NCBI GenBank assembly: GCA_026075535.2
Contig: AP026538.1
Span: 13,028,337 to 13,092,336 of the forward strand
Direction of reading: 5' to 3'
Length of the DNA stretch: 64,000 nucleotides
DNA from: Tricholoma matsutake
Taxonomy: Eukaryota; Basidiomycota; Agaricomycetes; Agaricales; Tricholomataceae
This document shows positions 11,068 to 22,535 of this stretch, piece after piece. A model generated the notes under the pieces. That model was given only the letters and a program-made list of their open reading frames with translations. It made no database searches and was not told where the DNA came from. The position numbers were made by a program, and so were the translations under genes. Each line of letters begins with the position of its first letter. The first letter of the stretch is position 1.

Positions 11068-11963
11068 TCATAATTTTATCTACCCTTAGCAAACTCATCA
11101 TGGAAGGTGTATCCTGGTGTATCAAGCTTCAAGTAATCATGTACTATGTAACTTGAGTATCTGTTTTGTACTGTTTGCACAGATTGAATTGAATTTGGAG
11201 GTCGACGAGGAACAAGTGTAGTGTACAGAGGTAAAATTTGGCATGTAGAAATATGATGTGTCAAGATCATGTGACATGTTTGCTCTTTCTCCCTCAGGCT
11301 CTTAACTGAACACTATTGACCCAGCAGATTCTGTAGAGAATCAATCCTAGAGTATACAAGAATAATGTCAGTCCTTGTATAAGTGACTATATTTGATGTA
11401 GACTGTTGAAATTGCACCATGAGTCTCACTTTTGATGTGTTTGATGCATGTGCTATTTTCAGCATTTCCTTTGATATGCATGGTTGATCCAGGGCACAGT
11501 TCCCCCTTGTCTCATTTTTGTTCATACCTGTCCTTTGTTACACAGTACACATATATATATGTTTGGTAGTTACATTACCACCTCAGTCACTTATACAGAG
11601 ACTGAGGTGAGCTTCATTAGTTACTTATTTATTGATCCATACTTACTGTACCTGCAGCACAATCTTGATTGTACTGGGTACAGTACACATTAATATAGTC
11701 ACTTATACAGCGACTGGGCACAATCTTGATTGTACTAGGATCCACTTTCTACAGGTTATGGGCCACTCCCATCATTTTTGAACAATGGAAGAAAGTATCC
11801 TAGCCACTCGATGTTCCACTACGTCATATCTTTTTGATCCATTTCCCCAATCACTTTAATCTTGGATCTGCCCTTTGTCTTTCACAAACTCTGCTTGTCT
11901 ACCATTGTGTTTCCCTACTCTCCCTTTGACAATTCATCATCCATTAACCATTGATTTTCTACC
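11068..11963. other. No gene seen; short local repeats
   Basis: The only structure found is a local duplication of CACAATCTTGATTGTACT (about 11660 and 11720) and of AGTCACTTATACAG (about 11585 and 11697), with an AT-rich ACATATATATATG run near 11547. The gag relic begins just downstream, so this may be its degraded leader. Confidence 0.4.
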
Positions 11964-12983
11964 ATGGGTACCAATACTATTGACCCCCCATCCATTTCTC
12001 TTATCAAACTTTCTGTACAATATACCGGGGAGAAGCTTGACAAACTCAAATCTAATTACAAAGAATGGTGCAAGGAAATCATTATTGATTTACCTCTCAA
12101 TGGCCTTTATGAGTATGTTATGGGTGATATACCTGAGCCCACCCCTACTGAGCTCCATGCACTTGCCAACTGGAGGGCAAATTCCTGCCTCATGTATGCT
12201 TTTATTGTGTCCAGTGTTTCTTCCTCTGAGTGACAATTCCTGGACATGAAGAAGGGCCCTGAGGTCAATTGGAAGATTCTTCAGGACTGCCATCAGAAGG
12301 AAGGGCCATTCTGCCAGGTCCAGCTTCTGCAACAAGCACTCTCCATTCAATGCACAAAGGACATGCCACTTCCTGAGACAGCAGAAAAGATTTGTGCAGT
12401 AATAGAATGCACCTTTGCCATGGGTGACATAAAAGCCAACCTCCTCTGCTGCATCACTCTCCTCAATTCCTTTAGTGACAATTTTCCCCGTGCCATTATT
12501 TCTTGAGACATCACTGCTTCCTCTATCGAAGCTCCATATGGCTCTAAGGATATCCAGTTATTCCTGGAGAATGAGCAGTCCCTACTTGAGAATGATCACC
12601 GCAATGATTCTAAAACCCACATCGCCCTTGCAGCACAGCCCAAGCCTTCCAAGTTCTCTAATGCACCAACTTGTACCAACACAAACTGTGGGAAGCAGGG
12701 GCACACGAAGCAGTACTGCATTAAACCTGGCAGTGGTATGGCTGGGAAGTCACTGGAGGAATTAATCACCACTTGCAAGGTGGCTTGTGAGAAGAAACCA
12801 CTGCCCACTAGTACCCCCAAGGTCCCTGTCAGTGTGAAAGATATTAACAGTCGAGCATTCACTGTCATGATCGACCCAAAGGCATCAACCTTGCCTGTGC
12901 CAGAATTTGCAGGACTTGCTCACAACCCTTTACCTGTTGACTCCCCTGACATCATAGAGCTAGCAAAGTGTAGCATAATTTGA
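11964..12983 (+). pseudogene. LTR-retroelement Gag relic with zinc knuckle and two TGA codons
   Basis: One reading frame of 340 codons is broken twice, by TGA at 12231-12233 (SSSE*QFLD) and 12504-12506 (AIIS*DIT). At both places the base change from CGA explains the stop. A CCHC zinc knuckle is seen near residues 234-249 (C-x4-C-x4-H-x4-C in CTNTNCGKQGHTKQYC), preceded by the helical gag region. Gag packages the element RNA in cytoplasmic particles. The frame ends abruptly at an AT-rich block (12976-13030) that also occurs at 31463-31517, and no protease, integrase or reverse transcriptase follows. This is a truncated relic, probably Copia-like. Confidence 0.65.
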
Positions 12984-13030
12984 TGTAATAAAATTAAAAT
13001 AAAATTTTATTAGGTAATGGGGCTGTTTCC
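12976..13030 (+). repeat. Dispersed AT-rich junction repeat (copy 1)
   Basis: It shares AAATTTTATTAGGTAATGGG and flanking bases with 31463-31517. It sits exactly where the gag frame ends, suggesting the end of an inserted or recombined element. From here to 14067 I find no recognisable gene; short open frames around 13488-13694 and 13796-14023 have no family features. Confidence 0.45.
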
Positions 13031-14072
13031 CAACATTGTCAATAACCAAGAATCTTCTCTACAATGCCCCTGTGTGCAAAGAAACCTAGCCAACACCAAT
13101 CAAAGCCATGCAAATTTGCTGCGTTGAAAATATATTCAAGAAAATTGGCCAGACTGTACCCCTGCTCTTGTAGGTTTGCCAGCATACCATCAAACACCTC
13201 AGCCTTGCATGCCTCTTCTTGTGCTTTTTTGAAACTTGCTGTCTGCCTCTCACTCTCTTTCCTGCACTTGTTGCTCAGCTACTTTTGCTTTTTTTGGACT
13301 AGAGTATCAGCCTGCTTGGCTTCTCCAGTACTTGCCTCTTGGTTTTGGAAGTGAATATGATTGTGTCTTCACTAGAGAGTATCAAAACTGTTGCTTCTGC
13401 AGGTAAAGAAGAGCTGTGTCAGTGGTTATGGCTCAAGCACTAGAGTAGTGTTCTTAAGTCTAGAGGACTTGAGTCACATTCAACCTCTTGCTTCAGAAGT
13501 TCATGAAGGGGGACATCTTCCAAGTTCCAATGTATCGGCATATTAAGGATCCTCATTGCTATCTGATGAAACATTGCTCGGAGGATCAGACAGTGGTAAA
13601 TTTGCAAGGACTGAATTTATGTCCTCAGCAGGAGTTGGTGAGGACAGGAGAACACAGCAATGTGTGCGACGATGAACTGATGGCACTTTGTTGACAGACA
13701 TAATAGCTGGAGAAAAAACATAGAGATATTTCAAATTCAAGGATGTAAGTCATTCTAACAAATTATTTGTCTTTGTCTTCATCGACTCTAGTGCCATGGG
13801 GATGCCCAGGCCTACAAAACTGACTCAACCATGTTATGCTCCTCCAAAAGGTATAAAGCATCATCAAAAAGCACATAAACCATTACTGCCATCATCTGCA
13901 AGACTAAGAACTGAACAACATAAGACCCTTAAAAAGGAGGTGGAGCACCTACCAGAACTGGTAAAAGAGAACTTCAAAGCCTTAGAAATAAATACAGGGA
14001 GATGTGAGGGAGAGTCTAGTTGAGGTGACGCAATGTTGACGACAGGCACGACGACATGGAAAACAGTGAAAG

Positions 14073-14320
14073 TGTTGGAGCAGAAGAGACAGCACATTCC
14101 TTACAACCTACCTGGGGTTTAGTTAGACTTACAGCTAAGGTTAGCAGAGGTAAGAACACTGTATTCCTACTATGGTACAGGTTCTCCTTATATACAAAAT
14201 AATAAGGATATCACATGACTCCAGAGGAATATGCTTATGAAACATATAACAATATTGGTAAATTAATGTGGGAGAATATGCATATGCAACATGTAACAAT
14301 ATTAGTAATTAATTTCAACA
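14073..14320 (-). mobile_element. Copia solo LTR (248 bp) with 5-bp target duplication
   Basis: The ends are TGTTGGAGCAG and AATTTCAACA, matching the LTRs of the full Copia element at 43401-49095 in the same orientation. It is flanked by GAAAG at 14068-14072 and 14321-14325. The interior is shorter and more diverged than the 274-bp LTRs of the full element. It arose by LTR-LTR recombination of an older copy. Confidence 0.85.
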
Positions 14321-14325
14321 GAAAG

Positions 14326-15330
14326 TTTGAAAGAAACTCATTGTCACTTGTTACTTGCTTGATATCCGCCTATGCTAACTAGAGCTAAGGACATGCCTCG
14401 ATGGACCAATATTATGGACACCTCTTCAGATGGCAAACATATAAGTAGAAATAAAGGTAGGTAGTATGAAGTAAGGCAGATATGAAATGCTCAGTCGTGG
14501 GTGCATCAAAAACCCAATGGGAAAAGCTACCGGCTGGCAACAACCACATAAGAAATGAAAAATAAAGGTTAAAATTTAAGGAACGTGAAGTGAAAGGTGT
14601 AGAAACATTCAACCCAACAGTGTGGACTGGACTGAACATGCGCAGTACGACGTGGCTGGGTGACGTGGCCATCTGTGAGTGTATTGAGCGATTGTTGAAA
14701 GGGTTAAAAAAAGGAAGGGTGTTCTTGAATAAAATGAAAGCATAAACGCAACAGCCTGGATTGAACGACTGTCTGACAGCGAACTGGCGAAGTATGATGT
14801 GGCTGGGTGACATGACTGGGTGACGTGGCCACGAGTGTGCAAATTGAATGAGTGTGTTGAAGAATCAAGGGTGAGAAATACGTGGTGTGACATAGCAGTC
14901 AACATTGGGAGGATATGGGTAGTGGTTGATAAATGGTTTATGTGGGTAGGGGATGGTGATAAAATCGGGCTTCATTTGCATCAACAACACGGGTTGCCAA
15001 TTTGTGCGCTGCATTTAGACAGTGAGGCCTTCTATAATTTAACGATGCGACAGGTGGCCACTCTAGCCAGCACCAGGACAACAGAGCAACGATTTGAGGG
15101 TGGGGTGGGTGGTGATGGTGGTGGTGTTGTTGTTGTTGTTGTTTGTTTACACGTCAAAGATCTAGGAACTGTCATGTGATTAATGGATTTGTCCCGGTGA
15201 GGAGTCCTACAGCTGGAGTCCAAACCAAAGTTTTCATGATGTGTGGAGTTGGAAATGACTTCACGAGATTTTTGTTCCACACTCCCCACATCGGGGAAAC
15301 AAGGTCTGTTGGGAAGATAAATCAATAATA
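14326..15330. other. No gene seen; GTGGCTGGGTGACGTGGCCA local repeats
   Basis: The motif GTGGCTGGGTGACGTGGCCA at about 14652 recurs near 14800-14830 as gtggctgggtgac followed by tgggtgacgtggcca, with other shared words (TGAACGAC, AGCGATTGTTG). A GTT-rich microsatellite lies at 15115-15145. Open frames on both strands here overlap each other and have no family features. Confidence 0.4.
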
Positions 15331-15417
15331 CCACTGTAGTGTAATAGCCAAGGGTTTCAATTGAATGAAATATTTTGTCGTCTAGGGTTTGAACCCCAAT
15401 GTATGCAAAAAAAAAAG
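15331..15417 (+). mobile_element. tRNA-derived SINE-like sequence with poly(A)
   Basis: The plus strand reads a tRNA-like A box (TAGTGTAATAGCCAAG), then about 40 bases later a B box (GGTTTGAACCCC), and ends in A10 at 15409-15418. This is the layout of a tRNA-derived SINE transcribed by RNA polymerase III. No clover-leaf convincing enough for a working tRNA gene was found. Confidence 0.6.
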
Positions 15418-15844
15418 TGTTGATTACCTGTGATTATCACAACACTGAAGGAATACTTGACGATGATCAAGTTTGTTTGAATGTCTCTAGAATATTGTGG
15501 GTTATGAGAATTTACTGGAATGGATAATTTGCTGATATTTCACAAATGTAGAATTCCCTGATGAAGTTCAGGTTCGAACTTTGGTTCGGAACCGGACTGC
15601 GGCATCCACATCAGCTTCCTTCCCTCAATCAAACTGACCGGACAACTTGGGGTGTTTGCAACAACTGATGCAATTCCTCGACTTAGTTATTCCTACGAAT
15701 TTTTTCAACTGCCTCGACGTCGTGAAACCATACAATTCATGCATCACAAACAATATTATTGGCAAAGGTAGGAGTCACAGACCGCTTTATCTAATACTCA
15801 AGAAAACCATCTTCACCCCGCACTATGTACAGCTTGTGTACAGC

Positions 15845-16144
15845 TCAATTAATGACCACAAACGGACCTGCATCCGTACCCCCAACTGGGTCTATCACAC
15901 CTGGCCTAGCTACAAAAACCTCAGGTTCCACGCCGCTGGGTACCGGGTTGGCTCGAACAACAATAACGGTACGGGGGCCCTCCCGCAGGTATGTTCGCAT
16001 GCCACTGACCGGAATGGGGTAAAATTCATTCAAAGAACCGGCGGGATCATCAGATGCGAGTGAAACGATGACGTTGATTATGCCACTGGTGTTGTTAACG
16101 ACACGAATAGCTCTTTGAGCCATGATGACTTTCACCTGTTCCAT
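15845..16144 (-). CDS. Small conserved protein, family copy B (99 residues, function unknown)
   Basis: It starts MEQVKVIM and keeps the family blocks: RVVNNTSG, FYPIPVSGM, IVVRANPVPSG and GPFVVIN. It is divergently oriented to copy C across 1.75 kb; the upstream halves of the two genes are near-identical inverted repeats, while the coding sequences are clearly more different. A TATA box lies about 215 bp upstream on the minus strand (16360-16367). The frame is intact, with no stop or frameshift. Function is unknown, and no targeting signal is visible. Confidence 0.65.
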   Translation of the reverse strand: MEQVKVIMAQRAIRVVNNTSGIINVIVSLASDDPAGSLNEFYPIPVSGMRTYLREGPRTVIVVRANPVPSGVEPEVFVARPGVIDPVGGTDAGPFVVIN

Positions 16145-16359
16145 ACACAGTTAACATGGATGAAAACAAAATACGATAGCGTACAGATGGTCAAATGAGA
16201 AGTTGGCAAGTAAATGGATTTGGAAGAGCAAGATATTGAACAGGCTGCAAGTCTATTACAGTGTGTTAGTGTCAATAGCAAATAGATGATGAGGAAGACT
16301 GCGCACTCCGGGAGGTATGAGACGAGTTGGTGAGTAGAACCTCGAGCATACTAGCACTG

Positions 16360-16367
16360 TATTTATA
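16360..16367 (-). promoter_or_regulatory. TATA box of small-gene copy B
   Basis: The minus strand reads TATAAATA, the mirror image of the copy C box in the inverted repeat. Copy A has a weaker CATAAATAC at the equivalent site. Confidence 0.55.
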
Positions 16368-17674
16368 TGCCCTGAATGTTACGCATATTGATTCCTAAAG
16401 TATTCGATACAGAATGATGGAATTCAATCACGATGAACATGCATTTTACTGTTTGACAGGACCTCGAACGCGGGGATACTCGAAATGCCATCACCAATGT
16501 ACGAGAAGGATCTAGGTTAAATCCGAGCAGACGGCTTTCGTCACTCTCTTGCACCAGTGCTGCCCTCTAGTTAGGGGCCCTGAATGAAAATAACAATAAT
16601 TGGGATTCTGGAGCTGGGAAAGCACGTGGAAATGGGTGGGAAAGTAGCAGGTGTTGTCGAGGCGGACAAGGTGAATGGTGATGTGCTCCCTTTCCCGTAA
16701 AGTGTTGCCAGCAGCTCCGGGAGGAAAGTTCAAAGTTGTACGTGGCATCATTCATGCCAGAGCAGCTAGTCTATAATATAAACCGAAGTTGAAATTGTTA
16801 CCCCCGAAAACGTCTAAATCTAGTAAGTAGACTCAGCCGGAGTCGGTATTATCCGAGGTCCTGTATTATGGAGATACCTCATGTTGTTTCGGACCTGTAT
16901 CAAGATGACCCTTTCTCGCTAACTATTTTACCGTGATCAGTGGTTCTGAGGTAACTTGAAGTTGTCCGATCCGTTTCACGTTGAATGTACATATTGGCTT
17001 CCTTCCGCATTCATTCAGCGGCCCAAACGTGGCTTGGAAAGTTGGACCGTGATGAGTCAAATGCATCATCAAACACAGTCTTGACGCGCGGGTTAGTGAA
17101 GTTTCCCGTAGTTGACATAAACCATGGTGTAGTAACAGAGAATATGAATGAGAGCATTTCACGTCAGATGTGCTTCCCATGCTTCCATTGATTCGTACAG
17201 GCGGTACAGCGGCCAAAGTAACGTGGCTTGGTCCGTGACTTAAATGATGAATGATGCACTGATGTGTCACATACTTACAAGCTCCTTGGAACAAGCACTC
17301 TATTACAGGAAAGCGAGCACGCGCATTACATCAACATATCACCGTTGAACCACCTTGTCCAAACCTTGTCCGCCTCCGAGTCGACAAACACCTGCCACTT
17401 TCCCACCCATTTCCACATGCTTTCCCAGCTCCAGAATCCCAATTATTGTTATTTTCATTCAGGGCCCCTAACTAGAGGGCAGCACTGGTGCAAGAGAGTG
17501 ACGAAAGCCGTCTGCTCGGATTTAACCTAGATCCTTCTCGTACATTGGTGATGGCATTTCGAGTATCCCCGCGTTCGAGGTCCTGTCAAACAGTAAAATG
17601 CATGTTCATCGTGATTGAATTCCATCATTCTGTATCGAATACTTTAGGAATCAATATGCGTAACATTCAGGGCA

Positions 17675-17682
17675 TATAAATA
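17675..17682 (+). promoter_or_regulatory. TATA box of small-gene copy C
   Basis: TATAAATA lies within GGCATATAAATACAG, 216 bp before the ATG. The long distance implies a leader of about 190 nt, possibly with an untranslated intron. Confidence 0.55.
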
Positions 17683-17897
17683 CAGTGCTAGTATGCTCGA
17701 GGTTCTACTCACCAACTCGTCTCATACCTCCCGGAGTGCGCAGTCTTCCTCATCATCTATTTGCTATTGACACTAACACACTGTAATAGACTTGCAGCCT
17801 GTTCAATATCTTGCTCTTCCAAATCCATTTACTTGCCAACTTCTCATTTGACCATCTGTACGCTATCGTATTTTGTTTTCATCCATGTTAACTGTGT

Positions 17898-18194
17898 ATG
17901 GAACAGGTGAAAGTCATCATGGGGGACCGAGTCATTCGTGTCGTTAACAACACCAGTGCCATAATCAATGTAGCCATTTCAGTGTCGCCTGGCATCGATT
18001 CCGTCGATGTTGACCCTAATTTTTTCCCCATTCCGGTTGGCGGCATACAAGCATATCGGCGTGAGGGCGTCCGCGTCGCACTTGTTGTTCGAGCCAATCC
18101 TGTACCCGTTCGTGTGGTTCCTGAGGTTCTCACAGCCAATCCCGGTGTAGTGGGACTGATTCCGGATGAGGGTCCGTTCTTGGTCATTAATTGA
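17898..18194 (+). CDS. Small conserved protein, family copy C (98 residues, function unknown)
   Basis: The intact frame begins MEQVKVIM with the family blocks RVVNNTSA, FFPIPVGGI, LVVRANPVPV and GPFLVIN. It is closer to copy A than to copy B in the central block (AYRREGVRVALVV versus AYRRNATRVALVV). The 5' leader and promoter are shared with copy B by the inverted repeat, so the two genes are probably expressed alike. Function is unknown; an all-beta fold is likely from the strand-like pattern. From 18195 to 19020 no further gene is seen. Confidence 0.65.
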   Translation: MEQVKVIMGDRVIRVVNNTSAIINVAISVSPGIDSVDVDPNFFPIPVGGIQAYRREGVRVALVVRANPVPVRVVPEVLTANPGVVGLIPDEGPFLVIN

Positions 18195-19027
18195 ACGATG
18201 CAGCCGTTCCCATTCACCACCGTTGTTGTGGTGTGGTGTGGTCCAGCTCGAAGCTAGAAAGATAGTTGATAGAAATAACACATGGCATACTCACCTTGAG
18301 GGTTTGAAAGATCATCGATCATCATTAGTGGTGGTGCAAACGACGAGTTGAAGTGCATGATGTTGAAAAACGGTGCCACAAGTTCCCACGACTCAGCAAC
18401 GGAAGCAACAACGACCAGAGGATCCAAGGGTGGCAAATCGGTCGATCATGTGTCGGAACTTTCTAAAATAGGTTCTTGTAAGAGACGCGTTATCCCCGTT
18501 ACGTGATTTCCGATCCATTCACCGTTACTCTCACCCCGTTGCTTAGTTACTCTTCGACCTACTTTTCTTCCTATTCTTAATCTTCTTCTCATTCGACGAT
18601 ACACTTTTATTTCCAATTCCTTACCCTTTGCCCTGCCTTTTGATTACTGTACTCTTACATTTTCTGCTTACAACTTGATGACGAGCTGGACTTCGTATAT
18701 TTAATGCCCGACTTCCCCGATTTTCTACCTATATAAACGAGCCGTTCTGTAACTCGTAGCAAGAGAATTTCGAGCATATTAAACTGTCTATCGAGTGAAC
18801 TTAGAATTTCGTGTGCTAGAACTGTGATGGGTCATGCTTCTATCACAGTTCTGACTGGTTGTTACCGCAGTCCGATCAGAAATGAAATCACAATCACAAA
18901 TAATCAATGAGTTCTTGTTGCAACCGTGGCTGGCATCTGGTCAAAATCGGCTTGATCGCAGAACGAAAAGAATATTTGTGTTGCATTGTTATTTGTTTAT
19001 TGATATTCTGAATTGCCTATTAGTGAA

Positions 19028-19115
19028 ACTAGAGAATGCCATTATCAGGAATCAAACACACAACCTTGTATTATCAAATTTGTACTTACTTCACTATGCT
19101 ACATTAAAATCACTA
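19028..19115 (-). mobile_element. tRNA-like SINE fragment
   Basis: On the minus strand there is an A box-like TAGCATAGTG and, about 45 bases later, a B box-like GTTTGATTCC. It resembles the other tRNA-like fragments in this window in spacing but has no poly(A) tail. Confidence 0.4.
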
Positions 19116-19135
19116 CACCTTGACATCTCTTAGAT

Positions 19136-19800
19136 GACCCAAAGATCCAAGAGGCTCTTCACTTGTTAGGCAACACAATCAAAGTTGAGATGCCTTTTGA
19201 CATTGACAAATTCGAATTGCTATTGACCGACCACCCAAACCAGCCCTTTGTAAAATCGGTCATGAATGGCCTGCATGAGGGTTTCTGGTCTTTTGATGAA
19301 GGTGGATGGAAAGTCAAGCTTGAGGAAGTCATCCCAAGTTATGACTGCAACCCTGACGATGCAGAAGCCATTCGAGCCTTTTATGACCAGGAGATTGCTG
19401 CAGGGCAATGGTCCACATCTTTGGAAAACCCTGAACTTCTACCTGGAATGAAGGTCTCACCAATGTTTGTGGTCTGGCAAAATGAGAAGCCATGCATTGT
19501 CACAGACCACTCTTGCTCTGGAACTAATGATAACATTCCTCATTCAGAAGCCAAAGTCAAGTATGACAATATGAGGACTTTCAGCCAGACACTTCATGAC
19601 ACTTGAGCTGCAAACCTGGGAAAATGTCTGGTTACTTTCAAATCTGAGGTTGTGTCTGCCTTCCTTAATTTGCCAGCTCATCCCATTTTTCAGCTTCATC
19701 AAGTGGTGAAGATCGAGGGTAAGCTGTTCATTGTAACACATCTGGTCTTTGGCAACTGGGCATCTCCTTGTTGTTATACAAGACTTTCATTGTAGATGTG
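19136..19800 (+). pseudogene. DIRS-type retroelement reverse transcriptase, N-terminal fragment
   Basis: The frame holds the finger and palm region of a DIRS-like reverse transcriptase as found in Agaricomycetes: HPNQPFVKSVMNGL, LPGMKVSPMFVVWQNEKP, VTDHSCSG, DNIPHSEAKVKYDNMRTF, then VTFKSEVVSAFLNLPAHP and VFGNWASP. A TGA at 19604-19606 (HDT*AAN) replaces an expected Arg. The catalytic Y-x-D-D part is missing, as the coding sequence stops near 19790. The recombinase half of such an element lies nearby on the opposite strand, so the locus is rearranged or comprises two fragments. Confidence 0.75.
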
Positions 19801-19877
19801 CTAGAAAAAGCATACCCTAAAGTGGTCACGTGCACCAAATATTGACATCTCTCGTGGGGACGTGGCAATCCCACCAA

Positions 19878-20621
19878 CCTCTGCTGCATACTCAAGTTGA
19901 GATAGTTTAGCAGAAAACAGAGGTTCTAGGCAGACTCTGAATTTTTATATATGGGCGAGGGAGCAGACATGCTAATGTAGCTAACTAAGTTACACTCCTA
20001 GAAGTACCAAAGAAAAGGGAGTGGAGGATGGGCTGAGTGAGAAATCAGATCAGATAGGCAATGGTGGGGACACCACTCACTTGTTAAGATTCAACTGGGC
20101 ACAATAGTGATAGCTATAAAATAGTACCAGTGAATCCGGTAAAGTGAGAACCTAGTTGAAAGGATTGTTCAAGAAACAGTTGGAGCTCTCACAATGTGAC
20201 TAGATGATATCACTAAGGTGGGCCTTAGATAATCAACTACTGCAAGTGTGAGAGACTGAAACTGTGAAAAAGCACAGACACTTACCTGTGTTGCTTGTCG
20301 ATGAGGTGGGAGCAGAAGGAAAGCAACACAGGGACCTCCTAGTTGCATATAAATGGTCTGTGTCTCGGCATCTGTTAGCCCCTAGCACCAAAACCCAGAC
20401 CATGCAAAAAGGAGGCCAGAGACTTGATGCAGATAGTGGAGCTAGTTGCATGATCAAAGGGATTTTTGGTGCAGAGGCCTACAAATGTGCTCCTTACCTT
20501 TGGAACCCACCTCTACAATGACCTCTGCTGCATACTCAAGTTGAGATAATTTAGCAGAAAACAGAGTTCGCCTAGGTTGACTCCGAATTTTTATATATAG
20601 GCAAGGGAGCAGACATGCTAA
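19878..20621. repeat. Pair of ~100-bp direct repeats flanking a 546-bp unit
   Basis: Copies at 19878-19975 and 20522-20621 start CCTCTGCTGCATACTCAAG and end GCAGACATGCTAA, each with a TATA-like TTTTTATATAT. They could be terminal repeats of a small non-autonomous element or split direct repeats of the DIRS element. The enclosed 20240-20520 has an open frame with no recognised domain. Confidence 0.5.
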
Positions 20622-20639
20622 GAAAATATAAATTTTCCA

Positions 20640-22535
20640 GGCATCTGATGACCAACGGCCAACAGCTTGCATGATAGATTCAGACAGACCCAGTGAGGCG
20701 AGAAGAGTGGTGTAACCAGTCCGTGGAGAATGACCACCATAGCGACAATCCAGGATGGTGAAAAACTTGAGGTCAAACCAAGATCTAGAAGGATGCAAGC
20801 CATTTTCCCAAAGGAACAATGCAGACCTGGCACCATGTAGACGGTCACGCCAAGACACATATTCCCATAGCAAGGCAACAGGATTAGCCACATCCTGCTT
20901 AGTCAAGATGACATCGGTTCCACAATAGAAAGGGTCACTTTTGTGGTAGGGCAGATGATATTGTGCTCGTGTGTCCTCAAAACAGACTGATGCTCATTTG
21001 ATGATTTTTCTCCAATCAAACAGACTCTGGTCATTCTTCTGTACAAGCTCTCCCATGCAGTGACAGCCATAGAAGGCACACGACAGCAGCACAGCCATAA
21101 GCAAGTCATCAAAAGAACCTGTACAGTCTGCAACATTGATGAATGACTGCAGATGAGCTAGGTGCAGAGAAAGCTTCTGAAGTATGGGGTCTGCCCTTAC
21201 TTTTTTGGACCCTCAGATCGTAGATTTCATGAGAGGATGGGAGCAATTGTTGTTGAACTCAGGATAGAGGTCTTTTAAGAAGTGTCGCACACCCGTCAAA
21301 TATTTGGGTGCAGAGGCGATGAATTGGGATGAGAACACAATGTAGCATGAAAGTGTAGTCCATGTGGGATCCAAGGGCAGGGAGTGTAGAATACAAAAGT
21401 TAATGTAGTCCTGGGCACCAGTTGTGTAGTTTTTTGATGTTGAGCATTTGATAGCATTGACCTGCAAATAAAGTGTGTGAGCATCCAAATCAGGAAAATC
21501 CATGGGGGGGCGAGGCATCTGGCTGTTTGTTCTCTGCCCCCCCAAAGTGCTCAAAAGCACTCTCTCCATTGCATCAGCAATAACTCCTTTGGGGGAGCAA
21601 AGCATTCGACACAGTTGGAGGGGTACTTTCTCTGATACTCATCTACCAACAGATGAGACAGCATGTTGGCACAAGTGTTCAGTTTGCCTTCAATGAATCT
21701 GACATGCAGATCCATTCCAGTACAAATGATAATGCTCGCAATGGCAAACAAGGGTGCATTGTGCAAGGCTTCGGTGGCATGGAGGGAGTTCAATACTGCC
21801 ACAGAATTTAGGCTATCAGTCCAGATCAGAAGGCGGCAAGGTGGTCGGCCTAAAGATCCAGCATGATGAATTGCTGACACAATCGCAACCAGTTTGAGAA
21901 AGAAGATGTCAATTTTGGTGCCTGCTGGGTGTGAATTGATCGGGTAGAGAAATCCTCTATTGGCATAAATGAATGCAAGTGCATTATGCAAGCTCATGTT
22001 GGTCCACATTACCATGTCAGCCTCATGATCTGACCAAAGTCCCGAACTGACAAAGTGTACCCCAATTGCAGAACAAATGATTAGGGAACTGCATGGGTTT
22101 TACCCGCGGGTTTCCCACGCTTTTATTTCCTAATTTATTCAATGAGTTTTGCATGAAAACTCATGAAAAAATGATTTTCTGATAGCTATTCAATGGATGC
22201 TTGTGATACAAGGGACAAAATAATTTATTTTCAACCTTGTCACATGACAGATGTCACCCAAATATTATTTTATGTGTTTGATCACAAACAGCCAACAAAA
22301 AGCTTCCAGAAAATGTTTTTTTCATGATTTTTCATGCAAAACTCTTTGAATAAATTAGGAAATAAGAGCATGGGAAACCTGTGGGTAAAACCCATGCAGT
22401 TCCCTACAAATGATTGACTTCAACCAGCCAAGATTGGCAATCACACCAGCATTAATGGGTATGGTGCAGTGAGACCAGGATTTTCCACTGATTTTGTGGT
22501 ACATCTCAGTTAAAGCTGGACGCCCCCAAGGTGTA
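20640..22535 (-). pseudogene. DIRS-type RNase H and tyrosine recombinase region, broken and split by a MITE
   Basis: On the minus strand, 22535-22407 encodes WGRPALTEMYHKISGKS; after the MITE the RNase H part continues (HEADMVMW, NALAFIYANRGFL, IWTDSLNSVAVLNSL). The tyrosine recombinase follows: TGAQDYINFC, YLTGVRHFLKDLYPEF, CAFYGCH, YHLPYHK, then the catalytic box HSPRTG and GRWSSDAWKIYI with the Tyr. The recombinase would insert circular cDNA. The first catalytic Arg after CAFYGCH is read as Cys, a CpG transition. There is a TGA at 20994-20996 (KIIK*AS) and at least one frameshift. This is a dead copy. Confidence 0.75.
22082..22406. mobile_element. hAT-like MITE (325 bp) with 8-bp target duplication
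   Basis: Terminal inverted repeats of about 75 bp start TAGGGAACTGCATGGGTTTT. Perfect CAAATGAT duplications lie at 22074-22081 and 22407-22414. It interrupts the DIRS RNase H coding region on the minus strand. It has no coding capacity. Confidence 0.9.

Larger units (their letters stand above)
16140..17902. repeat. Large inverted repeat between divergent gene copies B and C
   Basis: Left arm 16140-16655 is the reverse complement of right arm 17387-17902. Positions pair with a constant sum (34042) over the whole span from the start codons to beyond the TATA boxes, meaning no net indels. Differences are very few. Beyond the arms, similarity continues in broken form toward 16690 and 17304. The loop between them (about 16690-17304) shows no gene. 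The start codons of both genes lie just inside the arms. Confidence 0.9.

Noticed and set aside
15647..16063. Plus-strand frame of 138 codons over small-gene copy B
   Set aside because: The minus-strand protein is conserved among three paralogues, and the plus-strand frame is its shadow.
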